Numbered from the stretch's first letter, positions 34,416-45,500 are shown. The stretch is 64,000 bases of DNA from Aureibacillus halotolerans (GCF_004363045.1 NZ_SNYJ01000020.1:1-64000); one strand, 5' to 3'. Numbers and translations are program-made. Notes: generated by a model from the letters alone, not told the origin.

Positions 34416-34706
34416 GTCTTTCGCATTTTAGTAGGTGTTAGTATAATATAAGCAATTCAATGTTTTAAGATAATTATATTTCCTTAGATCAACCTCAGTG
34501 AAACACATTAAGTGATTGATTTTAGCCACAAACAGATTGGCTCTAAAAAAGAGTCAAGACTGAGATTTGGTCAAGATCTCATTGTGGCATTGACCCCTAA
34601 ATAGATACTTGGGCAGATCATGCCTAAGAAGAATAACAGGGAATTGAACGAATGAACTTTTGTTGGATTCGAGCTTTACGACAGGGGGATTCATTCATGT
34701 CATGCA

Positions 34707-37130
34707 ATGGCTTTTCTAAATGAGCTAGATGTCTGGCAAAAGAAACGGAGCAATGTCATGGATAGAGGAATGCAGCGCAATTCGTTCTATTGGTTGCTTT
34801 TCATTGGAGCAGCTATCATTGAGGTTTATTTTTTATCAATCACCTTACAATATCCTATGATCGGGATGAATGCAGTCCAAACAGAGGACAACCGTTTTTT
34901 CGTTGCTGAAGTGAATGAAGGGCATTGGGGAGATATGCATAATGTTGAAGTAGGCTCTGAGATTTTGAGGATCAATGGACGGCCAGCTGACGAACATTTG
35001 CCCCTCACGAAGCTAAGTAAGATTGAGAAGGTCTCACAAATGACTCTGCTTACTCCAGATGGCGAGTCTCATTTTTATACGCCGTACAGAGCTCAGGTCA
35101 CCTATCAAATCATCTATCATATTCTTTTGCCATTAAGCTTTTTTCTTTGCTGTTTCGGGTTGAGCTTATATATGTACCGGAGAAAGCACCATTTGCGTGC
35201 AACAGAAATACTCGTCCTGTTCTTGCTTGTGATGGCCATTGCTTACCAAGCGGCACCTGCCTCCTCACGGGGAGATTTTTTAAGCCGGATTGTTAACGGA
35301 ACAGCATTGATGATGACGCCGTTGCTTTATTTGCAGTTTTGTCGGGTGTATTTTCGTTCCTTTCCAATGAAATGGCTGAGCTCTGGCATGTTGTCTATGC
35401 TCTATGGTGCCATTATCGCCGCAACAGGCATGGAAATTGCAAGCTATTATTATACCTTCTTAAGCGAATATACGGCACGAATACAGCTTGCAATCTTTTT
35501 GATTTTTACCGTTCTTATAGGTATTTTCCTTCTGAAAAACTATTTGCAAATGAAACACACGGCCTTTCATACGATCTTAAAAACGTTGTTAATGGGATAT
35601 TGTCTCGGGTTTGCGCCTTTCCTGCTGCTTTTTTTAGTGCCCTTGCTTTTGCTAGGTGAACCGATCGTCCCAGCTGAATTAACAGTCGCTTTTCTGTTGT
35701 TTCTGCCGGCCTCTTTTTTCTATTTGATGGTGTCAGAACGGTTAATCGATGTTGACTATGTGTTTCATCGATTAAAATACTATAGCTTGATTGCCATTCT
35801 ACCAGCAGTCCTAGGGAACTCTATCTTTCTCTTTTTTGAAAGCGACCTAGATCTTCGCTCGAAATCCCTACTGTTTGTTATTTTTTACGGAACGATTACA
35901 CTGTTCCTCTTTTTAAAAGATTTTCTGGACTATCGCCTGCAATTGAAATCGTTTTCTGAGAAATACAACTATCAAAGCAGTTTGTATCGTTTCTCGCAAA
36001 AGGTAAAGCAGGTTAAGAAGGTGAAGGATCTCACTTTACTGCTTCAATATGAATTTGAAGATGTCCTACATGTTCGGGAAACCGCTGTGTTTGTGATGGA
36101 TCGAGAGAGTTTTATTTCATGTGAGGAAAAGCCTCATTTGAAGCCCATGCTTGCGGCATCCGGGAAACTTTGGAAGAATGTGGCTCACTCACCAGGTGAT
36201 GTACTGCCGTGTGTAGATGGGTATGCGCTTGTGATTGGCATGAAGAAAAATATGTATACATTATTGTGGATCAGTCCGAAAACGGATCGAACAGGCTTTA
36301 CACCGGATGAAAAGGATTGGATGCGTACTTTATGTTATTACACGAGCATTTTACTTGAAAACCTCTATTTAATAGAAAATCTAATTGGGCAGCTGGATCA
36401 AATGATTGATACGGATCGCATTCATCCGTCTTGGTTGTCCAAAATGTTGTTTACGATTTCTGAACGAGAGCGGAGTCGGCTTGCGAAGGACCTGCATGAC
36501 ACGATTCTGCAGGAACAGCTCTTTTTATACCGTAAACTTGATACGCTTCGAAACGAGCTTTATAAAGAATCAAAAAGTCAGTTGGATGATAGCGTCATAA
36601 AAAAGGAAATGAACACACTCAAGGAGCATGTGCTAGATTCGGTTCATCTTATTCGTGAGACCTGCAATGAGCTGCGGCCTCCATTTTTAGCGGAAATCGG
36701 AATCGGACAGGCCCTTGAGCATTTAATCCAACGCGTGCAGCTCTCAGCGAACTTCCGTATTGAATATCATTTGGATGACCGACCAACAGATTTGGATGAT
36801 GAAGCGGCAATCACAATTTTCCGCATGATCCAAGAGCTCCTAAACAATGCAATGAAGCATTCCAATGCGACCGTCGTTCAATTGGATGTTGATATTTCCC
36901 CATCACAAACCATTCTGATTCGGTACAATGACGACGGGATCGGCATGGAGGTTAATTCAATGAAAAATTACTACAAGCATATGGGGATTTACAGTATTCA
37001 AGAGCGTGTGCATTCTTTAGGGGGAGAAACGACCTTTACATCGACGCCGGGGGAAGGACTTCAGGTTGAAATTGTGCTCCCATATTTATCACATCGCATT
37101 CGGCATGAACAAGACGTTGTTGATATATAA
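34707..37130 (+). CDS. comP: ComX receptor histidine kinase ComP
   Basis: An 807-residue (or 790-residue) sensor kinase. The N terminus has a membrane segment, an extracytoplasmic PDZ-like loop (about residues 50-125), then some seven further membrane segments to about 400. The cytoplasmic part has a GAF-like stretch, the HisKA_3 phosphorylation site RSRLAKDLHDTILQEQLFLY near residue 600, and the ATP-binding N box (NNAMKHSNATVV) and DDGIGM. ATG at 34707 lacks a close ribosome site; ATG at 34758 has CGGAG 7 nt upstream and may be the true start. It is separated from comA by a 12-unit repeat array. Confidence 0.92.
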   Translation: MAFLNELDVWQKKRSNVMDRGMQRNSFYWLLFIGAAIIEVYFLSITLQYPMIGMNAVQTEDNRFFVAEVNEGHWGDMHNVEVGSEILRINGRPADEHLPLTKLSKIEKVSQMTLLTPDGESHFYTPYRAQVTYQIIYHILLPLSFFLCCFGLSLYMYRRKHHLRATEILVLFLLVMAIAYQAAPASSRGDFLSRIVNGTALMMTPLLYLQFCRVYFRSFPMKWLSSGMLSMLYGAIIAATGMEIASYYYTFLSEYTARIQLAIFLIFTVLIGIFLLKNYLQMKHTAFHTILKTLLMGYCLGFAPFLLLFLVPLLLLGEPIVPAELTVAFLLFLPASFFYLMVSERLIDVDYVFHRLKYYSLIAILPAVLGNSIFLFFESDLDLRSKSLLFVIFYGTITLFLFLKDFLDYRLQLKSFSEKYNYQSSLYRFSQKVKQVKKVKDLTLLLQYEFEDVLHVRETAVFVMDRESFISCEEKPHLKPMLAASGKLWKNVAHSPGDVLPCVDGYALVIGMKKNMYTLLWISPKTDRTGFTPDEKDWMRTLCYYTSILLENLYLIENLIGQLDQMIDTDRIHPSWLSKMLFTISERERSRLAKDLHDTILQEQLFLYRKLDTLRNELYKESKSQLDDSVIKKEMNTLKEHVLDSVHLIRETCNELRPPFLAEIGIGQALEHLIQRVQLSANFRIEYHLDDRPTDLDDEAAITIFRMIQELLNNAMKHSNATVVQLDVDISPSQTILIRYNDDGIGMEVNSMKNYYKHMGIYSIQERVHSLGGETTFTSTPGEGLQVEIVLPYLSHRIRHEQDVVDI

Positions 37131-37156
37131 GTGAATGAGGTTGCGAGGTGAATACG

Positions 37157-37390
37157 GCGCGGAAAAGCGGTAAGTGCGCGAATCCAGCCTTGCCCTGCGC
37201 GGAAAAAGGTCAAAAGTGCGCGAAAAACGTCCCGACCCGCGCGGAAACGGGGTCAGACTGCGCGAAAAAGCGGTAAGTGCGCGAATCCAGCCTTGCCCTG
37301 CGCGGAAAAAGGTCAAAAGTGCGCGAAAAACGTCCCGACCCGCGCGGAAACGGGGTCAGACTGCGCGAAAAGCGGCAATTACACGGTTCA
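37157..37390 (+). repeat. 21/19-nt phased GCGCGAA/GCGCGGAA array, 12 units
   Basis: Cores start at 37157, 37176, 37197, 37218, 37239, 37260, 37279, 37300, 37321, 37342, 37363 and 37382. Steps are 19 nt after 37157, 37260 and 37363 and 21 nt otherwise, so the super-period is exactly 103 bp. The second 103-bp block repeats the first almost without change. The array fills the gap between comP and comA. Confidence 0.95.
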
Positions 37391-37526
37391 AGCCTCTATT
37401 CGCCAATTTAACAAGAACTCATCCCAATTAAATTTTCATAAAAATTGTTGTTAGAGGTCACACGACACGACATGAATGAGTGCATTCTCACTCAAATCAT
37501 TTTAAAGGAGAAAGGAATACGAACTG

Positions 37527-38180
37527 ATGCGAATATTAATTGTAGATGATCATCCAGCTGTAGGTGAGGGAACAAAGGCCATGTTGCAGCAGGAAGAAGA
37601 GTTTGATGTCGACGTCATGGTGGACGGACGAAAAGTAATTGAAGCCATTCAAACAAAGCAGGAATCCTACGATCTATTTCTTTTCGATCTCTACATGCCT
37701 GATATGAACGGTCTCGAATTAACAAAACAAATCCGTCGAGTGTTGCCTGACGCCGTTATATTAATTTATACGGGGTTTGACATTAGTGATCATTTTAATA
37801 TGGTCGTTGAGGCTGGAGCATCAGGCTTTTTAAGCAAGACAGCATCCAAGTCACAGCTGTTGCGGGCGATTTATTGTGCGCTGGATGAAGAAACCGTCAT
37901 TCCATTAAGCTTATTTCGTCAATTACGTAAAGTGAACCTCGGGCAACTCAATGCGCAAGACGCCGAAGTGGAGGACTTGCATATCAACGAGAAGGAACAA
38001 TCCATTTTGGAACAAGTGCACAGGGGGTTTACAAATCGTGAAATCGCTTTGGAATTACATATGAGCCAGCGAACCGTGGAGCATCATTTAACAAAAGCAT
38101 TTCAAAAGCTTTCCGTCCGCTCACGAACTGAGGCCATGTTGAAAGCAAAAGAGCTAGGACTTTTACGAACACTTTCATAA
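37527..38180 (+). CDS. comA: Response regulator ComA
   Basis: A 217-residue NarL/FixJ-type regulator. The receiver domain has IVDDHPAVGEG, the phospho-acceptor Asp in LFLFDLYMPDMNG near residue 55, the switch Thr in LIYTGF and the Lys in GFLSKTAS. The C-terminal LuxR-type helix-turn-helix runs EKEQSILEQVHRGFTNREIA, then MSQRTVEHHL. It is the partner of ComP and activates competence and other quorum-sensing genes when phosphorylated. AAAGGAGAAAGGAATACG precedes the ATG. The 396-nt gap from comP suggests that it may have its own promoter. Confidence 0.93.
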   Translation: MRILIVDDHPAVGEGTKAMLQQEEEFDVDVMVDGRKVIEAIQTKQESYDLFLFDLYMPDMNGLELTKQIRRVLPDAVILIYTGFDISDHFNMVVEAGASGFLSKTASKSQLLRAIYCALDEETVIPLSLFRQLRKVNLGQLNAQDAEVEDLHINEKEQSILEQVHRGFTNREIALELHMSQRTVEHHLTKAFQKLSVRSRTEAMLKAKELGLLRTLS

Positions 38181-38293
38181 GTTTGCGGAAAACCGCAATC
38201 ATGTTTACGGTGTCAAGTCATATTGTTTCATGTATGATGAAATTATCAGATAAAAGCACAGTTGAAAATCATACAAAAAAAGGGATGATGCTT

Positions 38294-38479
38294 GTGCAAA
38301 TGGAACGGTATGACTTAGACACACACCAGCTTATAGCAGAAATTCGTCATTTAATACAAATCTTTCAGGATGAGCATGCAGAAGAAGACAAACGTGAAGT
38401 GTTTCTTGCGATTAATGATCTGACGATAGAACTCGTCCGTCGCGAAAGTCATGAAGAGCTATATGAACATCAACACTAA
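38294..38479 (+). CDS. Small hypothetical protein, 61 aa
   Basis: A 61-residue acidic helical protein (HQLIAEIRHLIQIFQDEHAE, then VFLAINDLTIELVRRES). GTG at 38294 is chosen because AAAGGG lies 9 nt before it; the open frame extends upstream without a ribosome site. It is 114 nt downstream of comA and ends before a terminator. No family is recognised. Confidence 0.6.
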   Translation: MQMERYDLDTHQLIAEIRHLIQIFQDEHAEEDKREVFLAINDLTIELVRRESHEELYEHQH

Positions 38480-38510
38480 ATAATAAAGAAAGCGTTTACA
38501 TTATAAGTGA

Positions 38511-38552
38511 AAAACACGACTTACACTTTGGGGGGTGAAAGTCGTGTTTTTT
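38511..38552 (+). terminator. Terminator after the comA region
   Basis: AAAACACGAC and GTCGTGTTTT arms with further inner pairing around a G-rich loop, then TT. The symmetry allows action in both directions. Confidence 0.85.
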
Positions 38553-38622
38553 GTGTTATGGAAACATTCATGGACAATCGAGTGCACATTTAATGTCTCA
38601 ACTGAATGAATCCACGAATACA

Positions 38623-40071
38623 CTATGCCTTTAAATGTTCTATCTCGCGAAGCAGCGCTCTTAGTCGTTCATTTCGATCCTGGAACCCCTTAAAATAATG
38701 GACCCAGGTCTCTTCATCGCCTGTCGTCTCATAAAGCTCCTTTAATTGTGTTAACACGGTTGCCGTTTTTTTATAGGCTGCTTTATTTTTTTTGGCAACA
38801 AGACGAGCCACCTGCTGATGATACAACGGCACGAGCAACGCTGGTGAGCGTTTTTGGAGAGTGTGACGAAGCTCCTCGGGAAGCTGCATGACATCCGTTT
38901 CGTAAAATGCCCAAAGCTCTATGACTCGCTGGTCATGTTCTCGTTCAATCAACAGGGATGACAACATACGCAAACTATGGGGCAGCCATTGGACGAGCTC
39001 GCTTTCAAAGGCGGGCATCGTTTTTGTATGGACCGCATAGTGTTTTTGTTCTTGAAACAATGCTCGCAGGCGAACCCCACGAAGCTTTCCATCTTCCCAG
39101 CTATCCCATTGCTCCGTAATCATAGCATTCGTTGCTTTTTGCCATTCATAAGCCTCGTCCCAGCGCTCGGTCTTTCGGAGCATTGTCATATTCACGAGCA
39201 TGCCCTCAATTCGGGCATCTGTGGTAATAAAATGATCAGAAAGCCGGTCTGTTGCTTTTACCTCAAGCAATGAATACGCCGTTTGTTGTGCAAATTTATA
39301 AAGCCATTGATCCAAGGAGACAAACACTGAAAATAATTCAGGCGATACTTTTGTCAGCCATTGATATGGAGAAAACAAAGCATACACAAGCTTCGCAAAT
39401 GGCTCACGTCCAGATGGCGGTATCTGAAGATCGAGACAGGCGGAGGAAAGTTCCTTTAACTCTGCCATAAGCTGTCCTGTTTCCTGCGTTCTCTCTGTCT
39501 GTTCCCCTTCTGAAATGACTTCGAGACCTGCAGCCAAGGCAAACAATCGGCGCAGTGCCCAAGGCCCATCATATGATTCGAGCAAAAGGGTGTACGCTCT
39601 TAGAAGAGAATGGTCTGAAGGCAGGGCGAGATGTGATAACTGTTGCTTCCATTCATCAAACTGTATGCTGTCAATGTCATCCATGGTGACGGTAGGGCCC
39701 TTCCGCTTTACCTCAGGGCTTAAAGAACGATCCTCTTTCTCCCATCGTGCCAGTCGCTCTCCAGGGCTTTCGAAATGGGACAACACGTAGAGCATGAGTG
39801 CCAACACGTGTCCACAATATGGCAATCCACAGGTGCATTCATGATGCTCCGGATGATCAAGGTCGATACGGGTCTCTAACTTACGTACATCTTGAACGGC
39901 ACCGAACAAAACGCCATTTTCAAAGCGCGCATTGTAAACACTGCCTTGCCTGAAAAGCGTCAAGCCTTTTTTGACCTGCTTAGCGTCACGTTCAATGGAG
40001 ACATGAGTGGATGCCAACCACGTAGATACGGCATGCTGAATATGTGTTTTAGGCACTTCGTTATAGATCAT
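38623..40071 (-). CDS. SWIM zinc finger domain protein
   Basis: A 482-residue protein with a SWIM zinc-binding motif near residue 80 (ECTCGLPYCGHVLALML, C-x-C-x(5)-C-x-H). The remaining 370 residues are helical and resemble the tail of Bacillus proteins usually encoded beside a SNF2-type helicase; no helicase gene is adjacent here. The role is likely DNA- or protein-binding. ATG at 40071 is chosen because GGAGG lies 6 nt before it; the nine extra upstream codons lack a site. It is divergent from the TetR gene. Confidence 0.82.
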   Translation of the reverse strand: MIYNEVPKTHIQHAVSTWLASTHVSIERDAKQVKKGLTLFRQGSVYNARFENGVLFGAVQDVRKLETRIDLDHPEHHECTCGLPYCGHVLALMLYVLSHFESPGERLARWEKEDRSLSPEVKRKGPTVTMDDIDSIQFDEWKQQLSHLALPSDHSLLRAYTLLLESYDGPWALRRLFALAAGLEVISEGEQTERTQETGQLMAELKELSSACLDLQIPPSGREPFAKLVYALFSPYQWLTKVSPELFSVFVSLDQWLYKFAQQTAYSLLEVKATDRLSDHFITTDARIEGMLVNMTMLRKTERWDEAYEWQKATNAMITEQWDSWEDGKLRGVRLRALFQEQKHYAVHTKTMPAFESELVQWLPHSLRMLSSLLIEREHDQRVIELWAFYETDVMQLPEELRHTLQKRSPALLVPLYHQQVARLVAKKNKAAYKKTATVLTQLKELYETTGDEETWVHYFKGFQDRNERLRALLREIEHLKA

Positions 40072-40128
40072 TGTCGTCCTCCGACACAATTTTGACATAG
40101 TTACGCAAAAAAAAATTGTAAAAAACCA

Positions 40129-40158
40129 TTGAAATGACCAGGTGGTCAGTGGGATAAT
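40129..40158 (+). promoter_or_regulatory. Promoter with embedded TetR operator
   Basis: TTGAAA (40129-40134) and GATAAT (40153-40158) are 18 nt apart. The spacer contains the inverted repeat TGACCA-GG-TGGTCA (40135-40148), and ACTGACTGACCGTTCA follows at 40201-40216. An operator between -35 and -10 upstream of a TetR gene is the classical arrangement for autorepression of an efflux operon. Confidence 0.75.
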
Positions 40159-40238
40159 AGGAATTGATTTAAAAAGTAAGGATTTTTAACCAAATAAGGA
40201 ACTGACTGACCGTTCATTTACATAGAGGGAGGGATAAC

Positions 40239-41126
40239 TTGAACGATAAAAAAAGACAAATTATTGATGCAGCCATTGAGCTTTTTGGTCAAAAAGGCTA
40301 CCATGCCACGTCGATGCAGGACATTGCCATGAAAAGCGGTGTTTCTAAAGGTGGTCTCTATTTACACTTTTCCTCCAAAAAAGCTTTGAATCTCGCCTTG
40401 TTCAACGATTACATAGATGCGGTGAAGCAATCGCTAGCAGAAATTGTACAGGACACTGGGCTTTCGGAGCGAGAACAATTTGAAGCGCAATTGGCGGTCA
40501 TTTTCGATAAAGTCAGAGAAAACAACCAATTCATCTTCTTTCATGCCAGTGATTGTGTGCGGTTACACGATGTCCAACCTGGGCTCTTTCAATTATTGGA
40601 AGAAACAAGGATAGATCTCATGGAATCACAGGTCGCATCTATTAAAGCATTGTTTCCTGAAGACGCTCATCCATACGCCTATGATTTAGGAATGATGCTG
40701 GAGGGGCTTATTCTATCGTACATGAAAGATTACCTGCTTGAAAGTGTGAACATCGATTCGTTGACTTTAGCGCAATATTTACTTCGGCGAATCGAGGACA
40801 TCGTGAAGGGACTTATTCAACAAAATGAGAACGTTTTGTTCCATCATGATTTATTTCAAAAGCAGAAACGTAGTCCTGCCATTAACGCGCTCCGTGAATT
40901 AGAAGAGGAATTAGGGGAGTGTACGTTAACAGAGGATCAATGTCAGGATGTGAAGGTCGCCATTAATGTGATTCAACATGAATTGCAAAAGACAGTTCCT
41001 CAGCGTGTCGTTCTTCAAGGCATGTTGTCCATCTTGAATGATATTGAACAGCTATTTCCTTATAAAGAAAAAATCTTACACGCCTTTGATGAATTGACAC
41101 AACAATCGAAAGAGAGGAAGACATAA
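40239..41126 (+). CDS. yerO: TetR-family regulator of the RND efflux operon (YerO-like)
   Basis: A 295-residue regulator with an N-terminal TetR helix-turn-helix (IIDAAIELFGQKGYHATSMQ, then KSGVSKGGLYLHFSSKKAL) and a long helical ligand-binding domain. It starts with TTG, with GAGGGAGGG upstream. Its stop codon overlaps the ATG of the adaptor gene (TAATG). In B. subtilis YerO is the regulator next to yerP (swrC), and the same order is found here with an extra adaptor gene. Confidence 0.88.
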   Translation: MNDKKRQIIDAAIELFGQKGYHATSMQDIAMKSGVSKGGLYLHFSSKKALNLALFNDYIDAVKQSLAEIVQDTGLSEREQFEAQLAVIFDKVRENNQFIFFHASDCVRLHDVQPGLFQLLEETRIDLMESQVASIKALFPEDAHPYAYDLGMMLEGLILSYMKDYLLESVNIDSLTLAQYLLRRIEDIVKGLIQQNENVLFHHDLFQKQKRSPAINALRELEEELGECTLTEDQCQDVKVAINVIQHELQKTVPQRVVLQGMLSILNDIEQLFPYKEKILHAFDELTQQSKERKT

Positions 41127-42526
41127 TGAAACGAACGATTCATAATCGCCTATTGCTTGTTTTGGCTGCAACGCTCCTGTTTATTACCGGCTGTACATCC
41201 ACAGAGGGGGCGACGGGTGTGCAAGAAGAAAAAAGAACACCTGTCAAAGTCGCGACAATCGAACAAGGGAATATGGCGACAACGAAAGAAATTGTTGCTA
41301 ATATGTTTCCAAACACCGAAGTGAACGTGATGCCTAAAGTACAGGGACAGCTCGTCTCCGTCAATGTGCAAAAAGGGGATGTTGTTCAAAAAGGGGCCGT
41401 CTTAGGAAAAGTGGACGACAAGAGCTTGCAGCAGCAGGTAGAGCTTAACCAGATTGCTCTGCAACAGGCACAAACTCAATATGATGCGGCACAACTCGCA
41501 GCACAAGCCTCTCAAAATGGTATCGATGCAGCAAAAAATCAACTCGTGCAAGCTGAGATAAGCATTCAACAAGGGAAGAATACGCGTCTTGATAGCATGA
41601 GCAACAACGACCTGAGTGTCGATCAAGCCCGTACGCAGTGGAAATCTGCTCAAGAGGATATCGAAACGTACGCCAACCTGTATCGTGAAGGGGCCGTTTC
41701 TTATCAGGAATACCAGCAAGTCATTGATGCCGAAAAGCAAGCTAAAATTGCCCTTGACCAAGCACAAATTGCAGCAGAAGGTGCTGAGAATACAGAAAAT
41801 GTAGATTTGCTTGAAGCGCAAAAGAATGCGGCGCAAATTGGTATTGCTAATGCAAAAGAAGATGTGAAAAATGCGGCCAATGCTGCGGAACAGGCACGAA
41901 TTGGCGTGCAACAAGCACAAACACAGTTAAAGCAATCAAAAAGCATGCTTGAAGATCCCGTGATTTATGCGCCAATCACCGGTGAAGTGGCGGCAGTTAA
42001 TGGCAAGGCCGGAGAGATGGTGTCTGCATCAAATCCGTTTGTTACAATAGTTAACTTGACGTCAGTCACCGCTAGATCTTCTGTTACTGGTGCACAGCTT
42101 TCATTGTTTGAAAAGAATCAAGATGTTGAAGTGACGATAAGGGCATTGGACCAAAGCTTTACGGGAACGGTTTCCTATATCGCAGCAACAGCAGCTGAAA
42201 ATGGCTTGTTTACAGTCGAAGCAACGGTACCAAACGACCAACAAACGATCAAACCTGGGATGGTCGGTGAGATTGTCTTGACTTCGAATGTCATTGATGA
42301 TGCCATTTTAGTGCCTACTGAAGCGGTGGTTGAAGAGGGCGACGCTGCGTATATCTTTGTTGTTGAAGACGACAAGGCGGTACAGAAAGAAGTTGAGCTG
42401 CTTGAAGTCCAGAGTGATCAGTCGGCGATCAAAGGAGACGTAGTAGGAGGAGCCACCGTTATTATTCAAGGTCAAAATACGCTGACGGATGGATCGCTGA
42501 TTCGCATTATGGAGGAGGGCGAATAG
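41126..42526 (+). CDS. RND efflux adaptor (membrane fusion) lipoprotein
   Basis: A 466-residue HlyD/AcrA-type protein. It has a lipoprotein signal with lipobox FITGC near residues 19-23, a first half of the lipoyl domain (VMPKVQGQLVSVNVQKGDVV), a long coiled-coil hairpin rich in Gln/Ala (about residues 95-275), the second lipoyl half (YAPITGEVAAVNGKAGEMV), and beta-barrel and membrane-proximal domains. It is translationally coupled to the TetR gene and ends 1 nt before the pump gene. It would link the RND pump to the wall-side partner encoded after it. Confidence 0.9.
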   Translation: MKRTIHNRLLLVLAATLLFITGCTSTEGATGVQEEKRTPVKVATIEQGNMATTKEIVANMFPNTEVNVMPKVQGQLVSVNVQKGDVVQKGAVLGKVDDKSLQQQVELNQIALQQAQTQYDAAQLAAQASQNGIDAAKNQLVQAEISIQQGKNTRLDSMSNNDLSVDQARTQWKSAQEDIETYANLYREGAVSYQEYQQVIDAEKQAKIALDQAQIAAEGAENTENVDLLEAQKNAAQIGIANAKEDVKNAANAAEQARIGVQQAQTQLKQSKSMLEDPVIYAPITGEVAAVNGKAGEMVSASNPFVTIVNLTSVTARSSVTGAQLSLFEKNQDVEVTIRALDQSFTGTVSYIAATAAENGLFTVEATVPNDQQTIKPGMVGEIVLTSNVIDDAILVPTEAVVEEGDAAYIFVVEDDKAVQKEVELLEVQSDQSAIKGDVVGGATVIIQGQNTLTDGSLIRIMEEGE

Positions 42527-42527
42527 C

Positions 42528-45500
42528 TTGAAAAATCTTGTCGCACAATCCGTAAAACGACCTGTTGGTGTCATCATGATTGTCATGGGCATTATCGCCT
42601 TAGGGATCATCTCTTTACGAAGTCTTCCTGTAAACCTGTACCCAGATATTGAATTGCCGATTGCTGTTGTGGCGACGAGCTATCCTGGAGCCGCACCGCA
42701 GGAGGTTGAAAACTTAGTTTCCTCCCCATTGGAAGGGCAGCTGAGTACGATTGAAGGCATTGATTCGGTGCAATCAACGTCACAGTCATCGTCTTCACTC
42801 ATTATCTTGAACTTCCAATCGGGAACGAACTTGGATAATGCGTTGATCAGTGTCCGTGAAAGCGTTGATACGATAAAAGGAAGTCTTCCCGATGGGGCAC
42901 AAGAGCCTTCTGTATTACGCTTTGACCCTCAGCAAATTCCTATTATGAACATCGGCGTGTTGGGTGGTGATCTGGAAAGCATGCAGCTTGTCGCGGAGGA
43001 TGTCGTTCAGCCTGCATTTGAACGGACAAAAGGCGTTGGCTCTGCCAGTATTGACGGTGGGATCATACGCGAAATTCATCTTGAATTGAATAAAGCGCAG
43101 CTCAATCGCTATGGGTTAACGCCATCTATGGTTGTGCAAGTGCTTGGCAGCGAAAACGCCTCGGCCTCTGGTGGTGTTCTAGAACGTGGAGGAAAAGAGC
43201 TGCAGATCCGAATTGAAGGGGAATTTGAATCCCTGGATGATATCTCCAACACACTTGTGCCTCTGCCTGAAGGAGGCAATGTCACAATAGAGCAAATTGC
43301 GACGCTTGTTGATACATATCAAGACTCATCGGCGATTACAAAGGTAAATGGAGAGCCTGCACTTGTCTTGTCGATTTTAAAACAATCGGACGCCAACACG
43401 GTCGATGTCGCTGATGCGATGTACGAGACAATTGAAGACTTGCAGGCAGAGTTGCCAGAAGGGGTCACGCTGAATATGGTGGTTGATTCCTCGACCTTCA
43501 TTCGCGATGCTATCGACTCTGTAATCAATAATATTATCATTGGTGGCTTGCTGGCGATGGGCGTTCTGCTTTTGTTTTTGAAAAGTGTTCGTGCAACACT
43601 CGTTATCGGCTTGTCGATTCCAATCGCCATTGTCTCGACGTTTGCCCTCATGTATTTTACGGGTGCAACATTAAATATTCTTACGCTTGGCGGTCTGGCT
43701 TTAGGAATTGGGATGATGGTCGACAGCTCGATTGTTGTCCTTGAGAACATATTTTCCTATAAGCAGCGTGGGAATTCGATTGAAAAATCCGCCATAGAAG
43801 GCGGTGGTGAACTTGGTTCTGCCGTTGTCGCAACGACGACGACCTCGCTTGTCGTGTTTCTTCCAATTATTTTTGTAACAGGGATTGCAGCCGATTTGTT
43901 TGCGCCGCTAGCCTTGACGGTATCATTTTCAAACTTTGCAGCTGCGATAGTCGCTCTGACACTTGTGCCGATGTTAGCTGCGAAACTGATTTCAAACGAG
44001 ACGAAGAAGAAAAAGCGTCGTTGGTTTAAAAAACGTTCTGCGACATCAGAGCCAACGGTAGAAGAAGAGCAAGACATCACGCCAGCAGGAGAAGCGAAAC
44101 CGAAAAAAGTCTTCTGGTTTGATCGCATTATGAATTGGATGATTGCTCGCTACGAGCGGATGTTAAAACGCTCGCTGAAATTCCGAAAAACGACATTGCT
44201 CGTTGTATTCCTGATGTTCATCGGTAGCTTTGCGCTCATTCCCTTTATCGGTGGTGAATTCATCCCGTCTTCCGACCAAGGACAGCTAAGCATTTCTGTA
44301 ACGACACCGGATGGATCACTGCTTGAAGAAACTGAGGCTGTGACGAATCAAATAAATGAAGCGATTCTGCCGTACAAGGACATTGTTGCGTCCAATTACC
44401 TTGCCATTGGTGGGTCGGGGATGTTTGGTGTAGGATCTTCCTCTGCAAACACTGCCAGTTATACGATACAGCTCATCCCTGCTGCTGAGCGCGAGATGAC
44501 GACAGATCAGCTGATGGCCGTTTTACAGGAGAAAACGGCAGATATCATCGGGGCAGAGATTGATGTGTCAGCTGTTAGTGCAGGGCTTGGAACCGGTGCG
44601 CCTATCCAGATTCAGGTGAAAGGTGAGGAGTATGATACGCTCAAAGACTTATCTGAGCAAGTCACATGGGTGCTTGAAGACATTGAGGGGCTTCACAGTA
44701 TTGAGAGCTCTGCAAGTGCCTCTCGCCCTGAAATGCAAATTAACGTTGACCGAAAAGTGGCAGCCACCTATGGACTCACCTACCAGGACATCTCAAGCCA
44801 AGTTCAGCTCGCGTTTAATGGGCAGACGGCAACGTTTTATCGTGAAGCAGGGGACGAAATTGACGTTAAAGTCATTCTTCCTGAACAAGATCGCACAAGC
44901 ATTGAAGATTTGCAGAACACAACGATCCAGACGCAGAGTGGCAGTGTTATTCCACTCTCAGCCGTTGCTGAATTAGAACAGGTGCAAGGACCAATCTCAA
45001 TTACACGCCAGGATCAAGAACGTCAGATCAATGTGAGCGCAGCAATTGAAGGAAACGACCTTTCTGGCGCAACACAGCAAATTACGATGGCTCTTGAGCA
45101 AATGAGCTTCCCAGATGGATACAGCTATCAAATGGGTGGGCAGTCGACGGATATGGCAGAATCATTTACTAGTCTTGCCTTTGCGCTCGTCTTTTCCATC
45201 TTCCTCGTGTATGCGGTCATGGCCATTCAATTTGAGTCGTTCTTGCATCCGTTCATCATCATGTTTTCAATGCCTACATCGATTATTGGAGTGCTCGTAG
45301 GTTTGTTTGTGACAAACACATCTTTAAGCGTAACAGCCTTTATCGGCTTTATTATGCTCGCAGGGATTGTCGTGAGTAACGCCATTATTCTCGTTGATTA
45401 CGTGAACATTCTCCGTTCGCGAGAATACGAGCGGTATGATGCGTTAATACAATCAGGGAAAACACGACTGAGACCGATTCTGATGACCACCATTGCGACA

